Notes under the pieces: model-generated
What the model was told of the DNA's origin: nothing
The model's input: the letters and a program-made list of their open reading frames with translations, nothing else
Database searches by the model: none
Assembly (NCBI GenBank): GCA_963971425.1
Contig: OZ020515.1
Location: 17,314,291-17,378,290 of the forward strand
Source: Bryoerythrophyllum caledonicum
Lineage: Eukaryota > Streptophyta > Bryopsida > Pottiales > Pottiaceae
Reading direction: 5' to 3'
DNA length: 64,000 nucleotides
Part shown: one piece after another, positions 12,221-25,786 of the stretch
Position numbering within the stretch: the stretch's first letter is position 1
How the letters are laid out: every line of letters begins with the position of its first letter
Position numbers and translations under genes: made by a program

Positions 12221-13780
12221 TTGGGCCATCTACCGAAGCTAAATTTGGCTATAACTTATGGAAGGGATGCGTGTACAGTACATGAGGAATCACCTAGACA
12301 AAAAATAATATTTTCAATAATTTTGGACAACTCACCATTTTGAATTAATTATGTAGGGTACTGGTTGCTTTCGGCACTGGGTGCCGAATTATTTAATTTT
12401 TTTGGACGCACCTATTCGGGGAATTTTCCAACGTTTCGGGAGGTGGCGAAAAAGTCGTATCAAACTTGCAAGCTTTTCGGCATGATTTCATTTGTTGATG
12501 AACGGCTGTGCTCTCGACATAGACATAGACCTGCACCATATGAATGTTCACTTTTTGCTTTTATGTTTTTAGATTTATTTCAATTGTATTCATTTTTAAA
12601 ATTATGACTTTGTTGGTTTTTCATATTTCAAATCAACGGTTATATATTAAAAAAAAATGTTTAATTTTTCAATCTCAACAACTACTCTTATAATTTTCAC
12701 ATATGCAGACAATTGTGAATTATATTTATTTATTTCTTTGGACAAGTCCGTTAAATATTTCATAATTTTGGACAACTCTCCATTTTGAATTAATTATGTA
12801 CAGAAGCAACCACTGTGTAAGGTACTCTATTCCACACTACATTCACTGAACGGTGTACCTGTGAGTACTATCACATTAAATTGTGGAAAAGGATGGATTC
12901 TTGAGTGACTCACTCACATAGCGCAAAACTATTCCTCTCCCAGTTCGACACCAATTGGAGTCCTTTTGGAGCTTTGTGCACATGTTTAGGCACACGAGTG
13001 ACTTGGGCTAGAGGGCTTTAGTTGGTTTTGTGGATCTTGATCTTGTGCTCGGTCGGTCTTGGCGTGCACTTTTCTTATTCTGGTAACTTTTTGCAATTAA
13101 ATCTCAGTTCTATTTGTGCCCCCAAAAAAAAAAAACACTTCCGACGTTGCCTTAATCCCTAAATTACCAAGCCATTTTCGAACCAAACACACTTCAAAAC
13201 TCCTTATTAAAGTGCAATTCACAAGGAAGAAAACCAAAACTTTTATTTCTACTTTGAACCATAGGATCTCAATTAAGATTTCTTCAGCATCATATTCACA
13301 AAATTTTAATAAACTTTGACCACACGGATTGAAAGATTATAGTGTTTAAAGTACAGAAGAGATTTCATTTTCTTCGTTGCTCCTAGTGAATCAACACTCT
13401 TTGATGTCGAATTTTTGCACTACCCAAGGTGTAAATTGATTACCATCATGTTAAGCATGATATTAGTTCCTTGTCCACCAATTTTGAGAGGTAGAAATGC
13501 GTGTAGCATATTCAAAAAAAATGTGCAAGGAGTGGAGGTTCAAAAATTGTCAATTCACGTTTTTTTTTGGTGAACTCAGTATGTTTTAGAATAAGAATCC
13601 AAATGGTCAAAGAAAAGGTTTACACCACGTTATGCTTTGGGGAAAATAAAAAGTAAAAAATATGAAGACCTCTAAGTTTTATGTGGAAAGGAAAATGATT
13701 TTCTAGTGCCCAAACCTTTAGCACCCCGAGGGAACTCTTGGTAATTTAGGGGGTTAAGGATTAGAATATGTGATATAGGT
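12221..13780. other. Intergenic with a 39-bp direct repeat pair
   Basis: A 39-bp string beginning ATAATTTTGGACAACTC occurs at 12,317-12,355 and 12,762-12,800 with one mismatch, bracketing about 400 bp of unique DNA. No gene is recognised between the fold-back element and the promoter MITE of the old yellow enzyme gene. Confidence 0.5.
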
Positions 13781-13975
13781 ACACTAAATATCACTTTTAG
13801 TGTAGCGCCCAGTAAATGACTTGTATATGCTATAAGTTTTTACTTTAAGTGAATATTTTTACCAACTATGTTTACAATGATCCTTTTATTTGAATACTAT
13901 AGAGAGTTGTGCTCTTGGTAAAAATTTGCATCAAGAGTGAAAACTTATTGCAAAAGTGATATTTAGTACAGTAGC
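13781..13975. mobile_element. MITE copy 1 (promoter of the OYE gene)
   Basis: Inverted ends ACACTAAATATCACTTTT (13,781-13,798) and AAAAGTGATATTTAGTAC (13,952-13,969). The interior shares the block ACCAACTATG-TACAATGATC and a later GTTGTG-CTC-GGTAAA with the element at 14,534-14,738 in OYE intron 1. The two are therefore diverged members of one family. It ends about 350 bp before the OYE start codon. Confidence 0.7.
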
Positions 13976-14206
13976 GTTCTGTAGAGAATATGGACTGTTT
14001 CTGGAGTCGAACAAATCATTGGTTGCAAGCCGTCTGGAAGAACCAGTGGCTATTTCCTATCCCTTGCATGATTGTCGATGACGACAATTGCCCTAGAAAT
14101 TTCACGTCATTTCTTTTCCTCACTTTTTACAGCTTTTCAGGCCCAAGAAACCTGGAATCACGAAGCTCCGAGATCGATTTCCTATTGCACCAGACCCAAT
14201 ATATGT

Positions 14207-14216
14207 ATATATAAGA
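14207..14216 (+). promoter_or_regulatory. Likely TATA box of the OYE gene
   Basis: The string TATATATAAG lies about 115 bp upstream of the ATG at 14,328, at a usual distance for a plant core promoter with a short 5' leader. No transcript evidence. Confidence 0.5.
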
Positions 14217-14327
14217 CCACACGTACGACTTCAACTTACAGTACGAGCTTCAAGTCAGACAGAGCTGAGGAAGAGAAAATTTCAGTTTTTTTCTGGTCCA
14301 GAGTTTTCGTTCTTCAGTACTATCACC

Positions 14328-16925
<2,598 letters not shown>

Positions 16926-17583
16926 CCCTGACTCTTCGTACTAAAGAAAGTCCCCTGTCTAGATTCAGCCCAAGGTAGATTTCATGACAGAAAATGGTTG
17001 TGACATGCAGTCATTTCTGCAGTCAACATTTGTCATTGATCATAATCTAAGACTTATAATTTGATATATTCTGCACAATTTTATATCCCTTCAACCTTTT
17101 TCAGTGAAAGTTACACTCGGCCAAAGAGCCTGTCTTAACTGTGCACATTGGCATGTCATTGACCCCCTGAGCAAACTTACTTCACGTTGAGACTAATTCT
17201 ATGCTGAACAATCCAATACTATGCCTCAAGGGAGAGAGCTATGATTACCAACTCAAGAGATGGTGCAGCCAGTCTAATTGCTTCACCTCTGATCTTACTT
17301 GCGATGTAGATGTATGGACATCGATCCAGTTTGGAGATTGATTGCTGAACCTGTGTGCTAAGACTTTTATTTGTCTACTACGCTATTCCAACCCCTGACC
17401 TGGCTACATTATACATGTGCCTACATGATTAGTTACTACCGGTTGATTTCACTCATCACCTGATGCCGCACCGTGATACTATAGTTTCTCACCACTGACA
17501 ACAAGAAGTTGAATATCTGAGTAACCCAAGCGAATTCTTAAGCTGGCATCCAAAATGTGGTCTGGTGAGTAATGGTAGACACC
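16926..17583. other. Intergenic between convergent OYE and VOC genes
   Basis: 658 bp containing the presumed 3' UTRs of the two converging genes. No repeat or coding feature is recognised. Confidence 0.5.
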
Positions 17584-18329
17584 TCAGCGTGCCGACAAGG
17601 CCGGGACAAGGTTGCATATGCTAGCAGTGGAAGCGACGAGGGGCTTCACTGGGAACACTTCGCATGTACAAATCTCTATCATGAACGCATCCGGGTCATG
17701 GAAAAACACTTGCTCAATTGCCACGCCGGCCTCATCGAGGGTATTGCGGGTGTACTTGATGCCATGCTCTTGCAATGCCTGCTCCACCCCTGCGATGGAG
17801 TCGCTCTGCAAGGCCGCCACCAATGGATAAATATCAAGTCTCTGACTCACATACATGAATTGGAAAGTAAATGACGAACATTCTTCACATCCATCACTAG
17901 TGATGTGGCAGCTAACTGATCAGGATTCACTTGAGTTTGTACCTGGAAGGAGAGATGGTCATCTCTGATGTTGATCTCCTTCTCGACAGGGGGGAGCGAT
18001 GACAGCTCCTGGTTCTCAGCTTGCAGGAAATGGATGCTGATCCCATAGTTGTGCAGCCTGTCAAAGACATCCAGCGCCTCGTAAACCAGAATGATTGCCC
18101 CACAGATATGAAACATATGAGCATTCTAGTGTACACATAGGAGCAATATAAAATGGTGAAGAGCAGCTGACCATGCTCCATCAAATTTCAATGCTCCTGG
18201 GCGCACAATGGGGATGAAGCCCAGAACCTTCTCGTAGAAATCGGTAGTGACGTGCACATCTCGGCACACTCTAGACACATGGTTCAAGGATTTTAGCGGC
18301 AACGAGTGCTTCTCCTTCTGGATCATCAT
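17584..18329 (-). CDS. VOC superfamily glyoxalase-I-like protein, three exons
   Basis: The minus-strand exons are 18329-18172, 18057-17943 and 17805-17584, giving 164 residues with in-phase GT-AG junctions. The reading starts MMIQKEKHSLPLKSLNHVS and shows the plant glyoxalase-I-like pattern throughout: YEKVLGFIPIVRPG, then FDGAW split by intron 1, GISIHFLQ, RDDHLSFQ, and QVFFHDPDAFMIEIC. Candidate metal-binding positions are His17, His87 and Glu135, as in vicinal-oxygen-chelate folds. Length and layout match small Arabidopsis proteins such as At1g15380/At1g80160. Substrate is unknown; these are often called lactoylglutathione-lyase-like, but true methylglyoxal activity is not assured. It converges on the OYE gene. 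Confidence 0.88.
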
Positions 18330-18694
18330 AGCCGTCTACTTCCGTCGCACTGGTGACTAGTTTGCAGCTGAGGGTCTTCAACGTGCCAGCAACCGCTGTC
18401 GTCAACTTGCTGGTCTGTATGTAGACCAGGCCGTAGACGAGGTCTTCAGCCGTGCTCAATTGATTTCGGGATGCGTCTTGAATAAAGAGGGCTTAATTTC
18501 TACAGGCGAAATATGGTCTCAATGCGTAAGCGTTCGCAGCACCTACCTTGGGGATGAAGTGGACGAGGATGAATCCCTTTCACCGTCGCCCCGTAGATCC
18601 CGTACCTAGATTTTCCCGAACCTATGGATAGGGTATTGACAGGGCCGAAACCCCGACCCTCCCTCTTCGTTCACCCTCCCTCCTTCATTCTCTC

Positions 18695-18812
18695 GCTCTC
18701 TGCTACTCCTCGGTGAGGGTGCTAAGTTGTTGGGCGCTCTCTGCTACTGCTCGGTGAGGGTGCTGAGTTGTTGGGCGCCCTCTGCTACTACTCGGTGAGG
18801 GTGCTCGGTGTT
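18695..18812. repeat. 41-bp minisatellite, three copies
   Basis: Units start at 18,695, 18,736 and 18,777 with the core CTCTGCTACT-CTCGGTGAGG. The third unit diverges at its end. It lies about 370 bp upstream of the VOC gene start, on the side away from that gene. Confidence 0.85.
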
Positions 18813-19040
18813 GGTGGGAGTTGGGTGGGTGCTGAGTTGGTGCGAGTTGTTTAGGGTTTGGTGGGTGGGTGTTGGGTGCTCAAATTAAGGTGATCTGGAG
18901 ATGTATTGAATGTTGGGTGGAATGTTGTAGAGCTCTGTACGTGCTGTCGTCGGCGTGGTGTTCGGTGCGGTTTAGGGTCGGATCGGATGCACTGCCAGCA
19001 CATCTGCAGATCGGGTGCGTCGTCTGTTTGCTGCCTTGCT

Positions 19041-19180
19041 TCAGATCGGGTGCGTCGTCTTCAGATCGAGTGCGTCTTCTTCAGATCGAGTGCGTCGTCT
19101 TCAGATCGAGTGCGTCGTCTTCAGATTGGGTGCGTCGTCTTCAGATTGGGTGCGTCGTCTTCAGATCGGGTGCGTCGCCT
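19041..19180. repeat. 20-bp minisatellite, seven copies
   Basis: The unit TCAGATCGGGTGCGTCGTCT is repeated exactly every 20 bp, with G/A and C/T changes. A further single copy lies just upstream near 19,005. Confidence 0.92.
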
Positions 19181-21064
19181 TGCTTCATCATCGTGCTCAT
19201 CATCAGCAGGAAACTCAAAGAAAACAAACGTATTCGAGGCGAAACCTCCACCGACGAGAGATCTCGCAGGGCAAGGATTTAGCTCGCTCTCCTCACAATT
19301 GCGCCCGAGATTCAACGACAGCCCAATGACCCTGTGTGTTGGTTGAGCGTTTGCAAGTACACTTAAGAAACCAAGGGTAGCAAAGGTTTCGAATTCAGCC
19401 GCGGCGTGAAAGAGCCAGCCCCGAATTCTGGTGGTCAAACGGGAGAAAAGTTGAGTAAGTCTTTAAATGACATGTGGTTTTCATTCTCTTGCTTGTGTCG
19501 TGTAGAGATCAAAGTCCAACCGAATGGTATGATCAAAGTCCAGGCATCTTGTAAAACTGCTGGCTCGGGCAATGCTGCTCTTCTGATCACTTCGGACGAT
19601 TGTGATGAGTACTTGGAGATTATCATAAACAACTCATTGGCACCTCAAAACCTAGAGCTTGCATATGTTAGACGTGGAGCAGATCGCAATGAAAGCGTGC
19701 TCATGACGAGAAGTCTTGTGTCTCGTCGTTGTGTCATATCTTAGAAGGGTCGTCTCGTCTTGCAGCGTTGTACTTTTGGGATTTCAGATACGAATTCGGG
19801 GGATAGGGTATTGACAGCTCTATTTCTCGATTTCTGTTTTGAACACAGGTGGAGTGGTTGTTTTCTTAGAGCGTGAATATGGACAACACGGACGTTCTTT
19901 CTGCTTCAGCGCTCATTGGTACGTCCCATTCCCACTCTAGTGCTGTGATGCCGCATTTGTGGCATCTAATTTTTGTTTTTGGCTTCATTTTTCTTGATCG
20001 ATACCCTATCCGTCAATTAATCGGACTTGTGCGTTTGTTTTTTGCCTACGGTCTTGAAGTAAGCACTCTCCAACGAGGAACTCTTCAATCCGTGATGTAG
20101 GAATCCGTGCCTGCTTGCAAGTCTTTACAATGCCTTTTCCTTTCCGCACACAATCTCTCCAAATCAAGTCATGATGAGAGGAGGGGGACTTTGGAGGATC
20201 TTGTATGGCCTATAATTGTGCCATATTGAAATCCTCAAACACCTCGACAGAAAATATGCACGACATGGAAGAGCGCGATTTTACATATTCTTCTGTCAGT
20301 ACCCTATCTCAGTATAATGTTCGCAGTCTACGACCATTGGCTGAAGCAGGCATAAATGGCTTCTCACAATGCAAAGACAGTACCCTATCCACACTTATTG
20401 AAGATTTAGGACAATGAATCCGTTGAGAACAATAGACCATGAAACATAGTTCAAACCATGAAGTTTATACTACTCTTAGTAAGGATAGATTCAAAAAAAT
20501 GTTCAAAGTCGAACCCTAAAACCTGACAATACCCTATCATATAGGCCCACAGAAAATTTGATATATTTGTGGAGAATCAAGCTACTTAAGCAATAAACAA
20601 AGCAAAGTTGGAGTAAGCATACATTACCTTAGAGTGCTCCTCAAGAAAGCATGGATGATTGTAAGAATAATGGACTCTCATAGTGGTATAGAGGTGCACC
20701 ACACTCCTCCAAAAAGAAAGATGCAGAAGAGAACTTGAGGATGTTGTTCAAAAATTGAGATCCACTTTTATTAGGGAACTCATTCCTTGAAGGAGAACAC
20801 CATGGAGATGTTGTAAGCAAATTAAGTATTAAAATGTTGCATTTGTTTGAAGTTTTGAATAACACTGAAGTGCATTGAAGGGAATTGAACGAGTTTATTC
20901 CTTTATTTAAAAAATTTGTTTAGAATTTTTAAAACCTATAACTATGATGTTTTATTCTAATACATCCAATAAACTCGAATGGTACAACAATTTCCAACAG
21001 TTTAACCAAATGAATGCAAAAGAATATTGAACAAAATGCGTGTCAGAGTATAAATAGCTCTATT

Positions 21065-21711
21065 TAAATTTTAAAGCAAAGTGAATGGAGGGAAAAAAGA
21101 GAAAGAAAAGAATTGAAGAAAATATGTGTTAGAATATGAATAATTTTATTTGAATTGTAAAGTAGAGTTAATGGAGAAGAAAAGGAAAAAGAAAAAAAGA
21201 AAATATAAATTGAACGAAATACGTGTAGGAGTATAAATAGTTTGCTTAAAATTTTAAAGCAAAGTGAATGGAGGGAAAAAAGAAAAATAAAAGGAAAAAG
21301 AATGAAAGGAAAAAAAGATTGAACGAAATACATATCAGAGTATAAATAGTTATATTTTAATCTTAAAGCAAAGTGAACGGAGGGAAAAAAGAAAAATAAA
21401 AGGAAAAAGAAAAAAAGAAAATATAGATTGAACGAAATACGTGTAGGAGTATAAATAGTTTGCATGTAATTTTAGAGCAAAATGAATGGAGAGAAAAAAG
21501 AAAAAGAAAAGGAGAAAGAAAAAAAAGAAAAAAAGGTTGAACGAAATACGTTTTAGAGTTTAAATACTTTGCTTTAAATTTTAAAGCAAAGTGAATGGAG
21601 GGAAAAAAGGAAAATAAAAGGAAAAAGAAAAAAAGAAAATATAGATTGAACGAAATACGTGTAGGAGTATAAATACTTCTATTTAAATTTTAAAGCAAAG
21701 TGAATGGAAAG
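21065..21711. repeat. Purine-rich ~109-bp tandem array, about seven units
   Basis: The landmark AATTTTAAAGCAAAGTGAAT recurs at about 21,065, 21,152, 21,249, 21,358, 21,466, 21,575 and 21,684. Spacing is 87-97 bp at first and then 108-109 bp. Each unit has an A/G tract followed by TTGAACGAAATACGTG and a GAGTATAAATA string, so every unit carries a TATA-like element. Confidence 0.88.
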
Positions 21712-22589
21712 AAGAGAAAAGAAAATAAGGAAAAAACACAGAGTACCTTATATGCTTATTTTGGTATATGAGAATGTGTCCAAAAATATGAAATGAAATC
21801 AATTAATTATAAGAACATGGATTTTATTATTCAAACATAAAAACCTTTTGAATGAAAAATCAGTATTCAAAATAAAATGGAATACTTTATATATAGGTTA
21901 TAAATTGATCTTTTACAAAAAGGTAGGTTTCAATATTTTGAACGAAATTAAAGTACTTTGCGTTTCCTTAAATTTAACATGAAGGTAGTGAGCATTATAA
22001 TGAAAACCCTACAGTGTGAACCGCACAGCCTCAATTTAGAACCCTAATGTCTTCGTGTGTGTACAAAGAACCCTAATATGTGATATTCTGCAATCCTAAG
22101 ACATAAACCGAATGTGGATGAAGATATGAGGGATAGGGTACTCACAGTTCCATCACAACTCCCTTGTCGATACCCTATCCAATTTTTTAAGCACAGATCT
22201 GACCCCACACTAGCGGATTTTTTTAATGTCGTGATGGCTAAATTAGAGTTTATTTTAAAAAGTAAATATGTAGTATCTTTATTTGGGATTTTCAGTATAT
22301 AATTAGTTATTTGGAGAATTTTGGAAGAATGTGGCATCTCCCATATATGCACATGCCACCTCAACTAATAGATAATAAATTATAAACCATATTTAGTGGA
22401 CACATGGGACATATGGGCGCCACCTACCAATCATAGAAAATTGGAAAGAGGGGAGACAAACACTTTCCCCCCATTTCCGCCCACACCCTACCTCCTTCCT
22501 TTTTTCTAAATGTAGGTTTGGAGATGGCTCCATCCCCTTCTCATCCTTCGATTTTTTACTGCCACTTAGTTACTTAGGTGCTACGAACC

Positions 22590-22900
22590 GTTGCCCCCAA
22601 TCAGCAACCCCCGACTAGAGATAGAGACCTCCTGCGTAGCACCAACGACACTCGCGCCAAGCCTAGCAGCCTCCCTGGTACGTGCCAGCGACCCCCCTGT
22701 GAAGAATCAACGACCCCTGAGCAGTGCCATCCGCCCTCACGCCAAACCCTACGGTCTCCCAACGCGAGTTGCGACCTTTGCACCTAGACCAGAGACCCCC
22801 CCCAAATACGTGCCAGCGACCTCCCAAACCTCGTACCAGCGACCTACCCAAACCCGAGTGCCCCCCACAGCAAGCCAACGACCCACTGAGCAACCTCTGC
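22590..22900 (+). repeat. CAGCGACC-type repeats in the LINE 5' UTR (copy A)
   Basis: The strings CCAGCGACC, CAACGACCC and CAGCGACCTCCC recur every 20-40 bp. The same motif is repeated in copy C (about 43,205-43,480) and, on the minus strand, in copy E (GGTCGCTG, about 57,580-57,850). It is a family feature just upstream of ORF1 and may be promoter or RNA-binding sequence. Confidence 0.7.
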
Positions 22901-23100
22901 GACCTACCAAGCCTCAACACACTACTCCAGCCCTCAACGAACTTCTCCAACCTCCAGAGACATTTCACACCAACAGACCAACGACCTTCCACCCAAGCCA
23001 TCAGGTAAGCCACCCCAAAAAATGTACGTTTCCTACCTCTCTTCCCTTTTGTTACAAACTAAATAGTAAGGTAAATAAAGCAACAAGTAGAGCTAACAAA

Positions 23101-24736
23101 ATGTCCATCACAAAAAGGAACCTTAGATTTGAGGAAAACATGGATATTGATGGAGTGGGAACAAGCTCAACACTAAATTGGAGAGAAAAAGGAATAAGAA
23201 AGAACATAGAGATGGAAAATGGCAACACCAAGAAGAGCAGGAGCACGCAAGAAGGGGTAAGCCAATCTCCTCCCCTTAACGTTATGACCATGTCTCTCAA
23301 GTTCTGGCTAGGATATGAAGATATGGAGCGCATTGCAATCGAAGAAGGGCTAGAAGAACTCCTACACGATGAGAAGGTGGAAGACATGGTGACTAGGGGA
23401 TTCCAAGAGCACAAGGCAAAGGAGTTCAAGATGGCAACGGTGGCCTATCCAAGAATCTCCCAACTTTATTATCCCATTGCTAGGGCGGGCAGCGAGGAGC
23501 AACACTACAACATCACCCAGATTCCTCAACACACCAAAGTCAATGGTGCCACAGATTTGGCAAACGGTTTTCAAGTGGCTATCCACTTTGAACCCCCTCC
23601 CTCCATTTTATTGCATGACGATGTTTATAAAATGATAACCCATAGACTAGAAGTTATGGACATCAAACTAGGTGAAGGAGTTATGGACCCTATCTATATC
23701 CATTGCCATAGTGTTAAGAGAGGTGGGCAAAAGGGTGTGTGGACCGGCATGTTCAAATTACACCTATTGAACCCCGAAACCGATGCTCTCATGTTGTTAA
23801 AAGGCATTAGGCCTTTCATTCTAACCATAAACAACCAAAACATAATTGGAAAAGTATGTAAAGCCTACCCCCAAATTGCTAACTCTTCTAACCTCTCCGT
23901 ACAAGTGCGTAGTGATACATTGATAGGTATCTCCGCTCATCATCTCTTCAAAGGATATCCTCACCAATAGCTTCAAGCGTGGCCAAGACTATGAGATCAC
24001 GGGAGTATCCAAGGTGGAAGGTGATCCCTTTGCCTTCATTGCCGCCACCACTCCCACACAAGCTTCCAAGATCCAACTTCAACACATCACCACCCATCAT
24101 GAGGTTATCAAAGTAAAGAAGAGATATAACGGCGGACGAATGACTCCCGAAACCATGGCAAGGAAAGATGCTATCTCCCTCACCCTCTCCCCTTTGCCTC
24201 TTCTCATGAATGTGCAAGATGTCACTAATGCTATCCAAAGGATCATGGGAGTTAATAATGTTAAGGCCATATGGTTTCATAAAGAAATTGGGGGAAGGCA
24301 TAATGGCAAAGCTAACGTGGAATGTGCTAACCCAATAGTATACAAGCAATTTGTTAGAAAACACTTCGACATTGGTGACAATTTTGTAGACTTCAACCCA
24401 CATTGGAAGAGCTTGGAAGGCACACAACCCCCCACGGAGGAGCAAATCAACGCATTTGGCTTCAACGACATCAATGCCACTATGGTCAACACGGTTGCAA
24501 CCTTCAAGATACAAGACACACCGACCGCCATCACCAAAAAAGAGTTGAAGGAGGCCTTGGAAGAGAACAACAAGAAGGTGATAGAAGAAAGCAAGAGGTA
24601 CACCGACATCCTCCACAACTCTTTGATGGAACACCTAGACAAGATGGAGGAAGCCATGAATGCCACAAGGCTTGCATTCCAAGCCATGAAAGGAAGAATG
24701 CCACCAAGACTCGAAGATAGACCACCAAACATGTAA
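23101..24736 (+). pseudogene. LINE ORF1 of copy A, one frameshift
   Basis: The start ATG at 23,101 (MSITKRNLRFEENMDIDG) is supported by matching starts in copies B (51,811, minus) and E (57,495, minus). The main body from about residue 60 (MSLKFWLGYEDMERIAIEEG) aligns throughout with the open 496-residue frame of copy B. A single-base shift near 23,953 moves the frame, and the protein continues to 24,736 ending RPPNM. No CCHC knuckle or esterase motif is visible. A stretch with WFHKE...HNGKANVECANPIVY may be RRM-like, but that is a guess. The C-terminus is helical and charged, probably coiled coil. Likely role: RNA-binding partner of ORF2. Confidence 0.78.
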
Positions 24737-25741
24737 AGATCAAAGACCTCAAGGTAATACATAGTTACCAATTAGTATTTACTACCCTACACATACCGTA
24801 TTCTACTAGTAGAAAATACAACTACCTCACCAGTACAATACACATAGAAATCCTTACAATTATATACAAATATTGTACGGTTTTTTATACAAATAAAAAA
24901 TACACACTACACTACGTGTATGCCTACATAATAGTAAATACCCAACTACTTCACTGTATACCAAACAAATACCAAATACTACGACCTACATATAAAATAC
25001 AAATACCATATGAAATACTATCCCAACTACTACATCTACCATACCAAATACGAATACCAAATATATATATACACACAAACATACAAACATAAATACAATC
25101 CTAAAACACATTTTCAAACAAATAAACAAAAAACCACATACTTAAATACTCCAAAAGGCACATACACAAAAACACAAACAAATAGGACAAAAAACTATTA
25201 AAAAATACACATAAAAATACATAATAAAAAATACACACACAAATACTTGTACATATATGCACGCGCACATACACCTTTACACAAAACTTTAAAAAAACAA
25301 GAAAATACAAACAAAAAATTGCACCATAATATAAACAAGAAAAAACAACACAAAAATACAAACATAAACAAAAAACAACACAAAAACACAAACATAAACA
25401 AAAAACAACAAAAAAATACAAACACAAATAAAAACAATAGAACACGTAAAAATACAACTACACACAACATGCACAACAAAAACAAAACTACCACCATAAC
25501 CACAAGAAGAGACACAATCCCATACACTAATCAAGAAATAAAAACCAAAACACCAAAAAACCGTTATACAGCCAATATCCCTACACGCGCCATAAATACG
25601 AATACAAATACAACAACCCCCCCGAACAAAGACGAGTACAAACTCCCAAAAAAACACAACTCCAAGGCCATCAGAAAACACCGAATAATAACACAGAAGA
25701 AAAATACTACAAAACACTCCGACTAACCCAAGCACATAAAA

Positions 25742-25786
25742 CTAATATTATTGTTAAGCGGAGACATAGAAACCAGCCCGGGACCC
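25742..25786 (+). other. 2A-like ribosome-skipping motif, degenerate (copy A)
   Basis: Reads LILLLSGDIETSPGP. The 2A consensus is D-(V/I)-E-x-N-P-G-P; here the critical Asn is Ser, so skipping is probably lost. Intact versions occur in copies B and C at the same place in ORF2. Confidence 0.75.

Larger units (their letters stand above)
18626..22180. repeat. Dispersed 17-bp motif GGATAGGGTAYTGACAG, eight copies in both orientations
   Basis: Exact GGATAGGGTATTGACAG occurs at 18,626-18,642 and 19,801-19,817. Close or partial matches lie at 22,131-22,147 on the plus strand, and at 20,001-20,011, 20,293-20,308, 20,376-20,390, 20,523-20,538 and 22,166-22,180 on the minus strand. I did not see it elsewhere in the window. 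The mix of orientations resembles subterminal transposase-binding repeats of DNA transposons, or a cluster of protein-binding sites. Confidence 0.65.
18330..22569. other. Intergenic region rich in short repeats, no gene recognised
   Basis: It contains a 41-bp and a 20-bp minisatellite, the 109-bp tandem array and eight copies of a GATAGGGTA-type motif, all listed separately. A 112-residue frame at 19,406-19,744 (with EIKVQPNGMIKVQASC) is not recognised and has no supporting context. Frames across the 20-bp array are low-complexity artefacts, because 20 is not a multiple of three. Confidence 0.5.

Noticed and set aside
18906-19346. Repeat-rich protein (RRLQIGCVVFR... pattern) as a gene
   Set aside because: It is a translation of a 20-bp minisatellite in all frames; the unit is not a multiple of three and no splice or domain support exists.
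19406-19744. 112-residue frame as a gene
   Set aside because: No recognised domain, no neighbouring exons that splice to it, and it lies among repeats; kept only as part of the intergenic note.
25101-25735. Hydrophobic Phe/Cys/Val-rich frames on the minus strand as membrane proteins
   Set aside because: They are complements of the A/C-rich LINE leader repeats; the plus strand carries the real ORF2.
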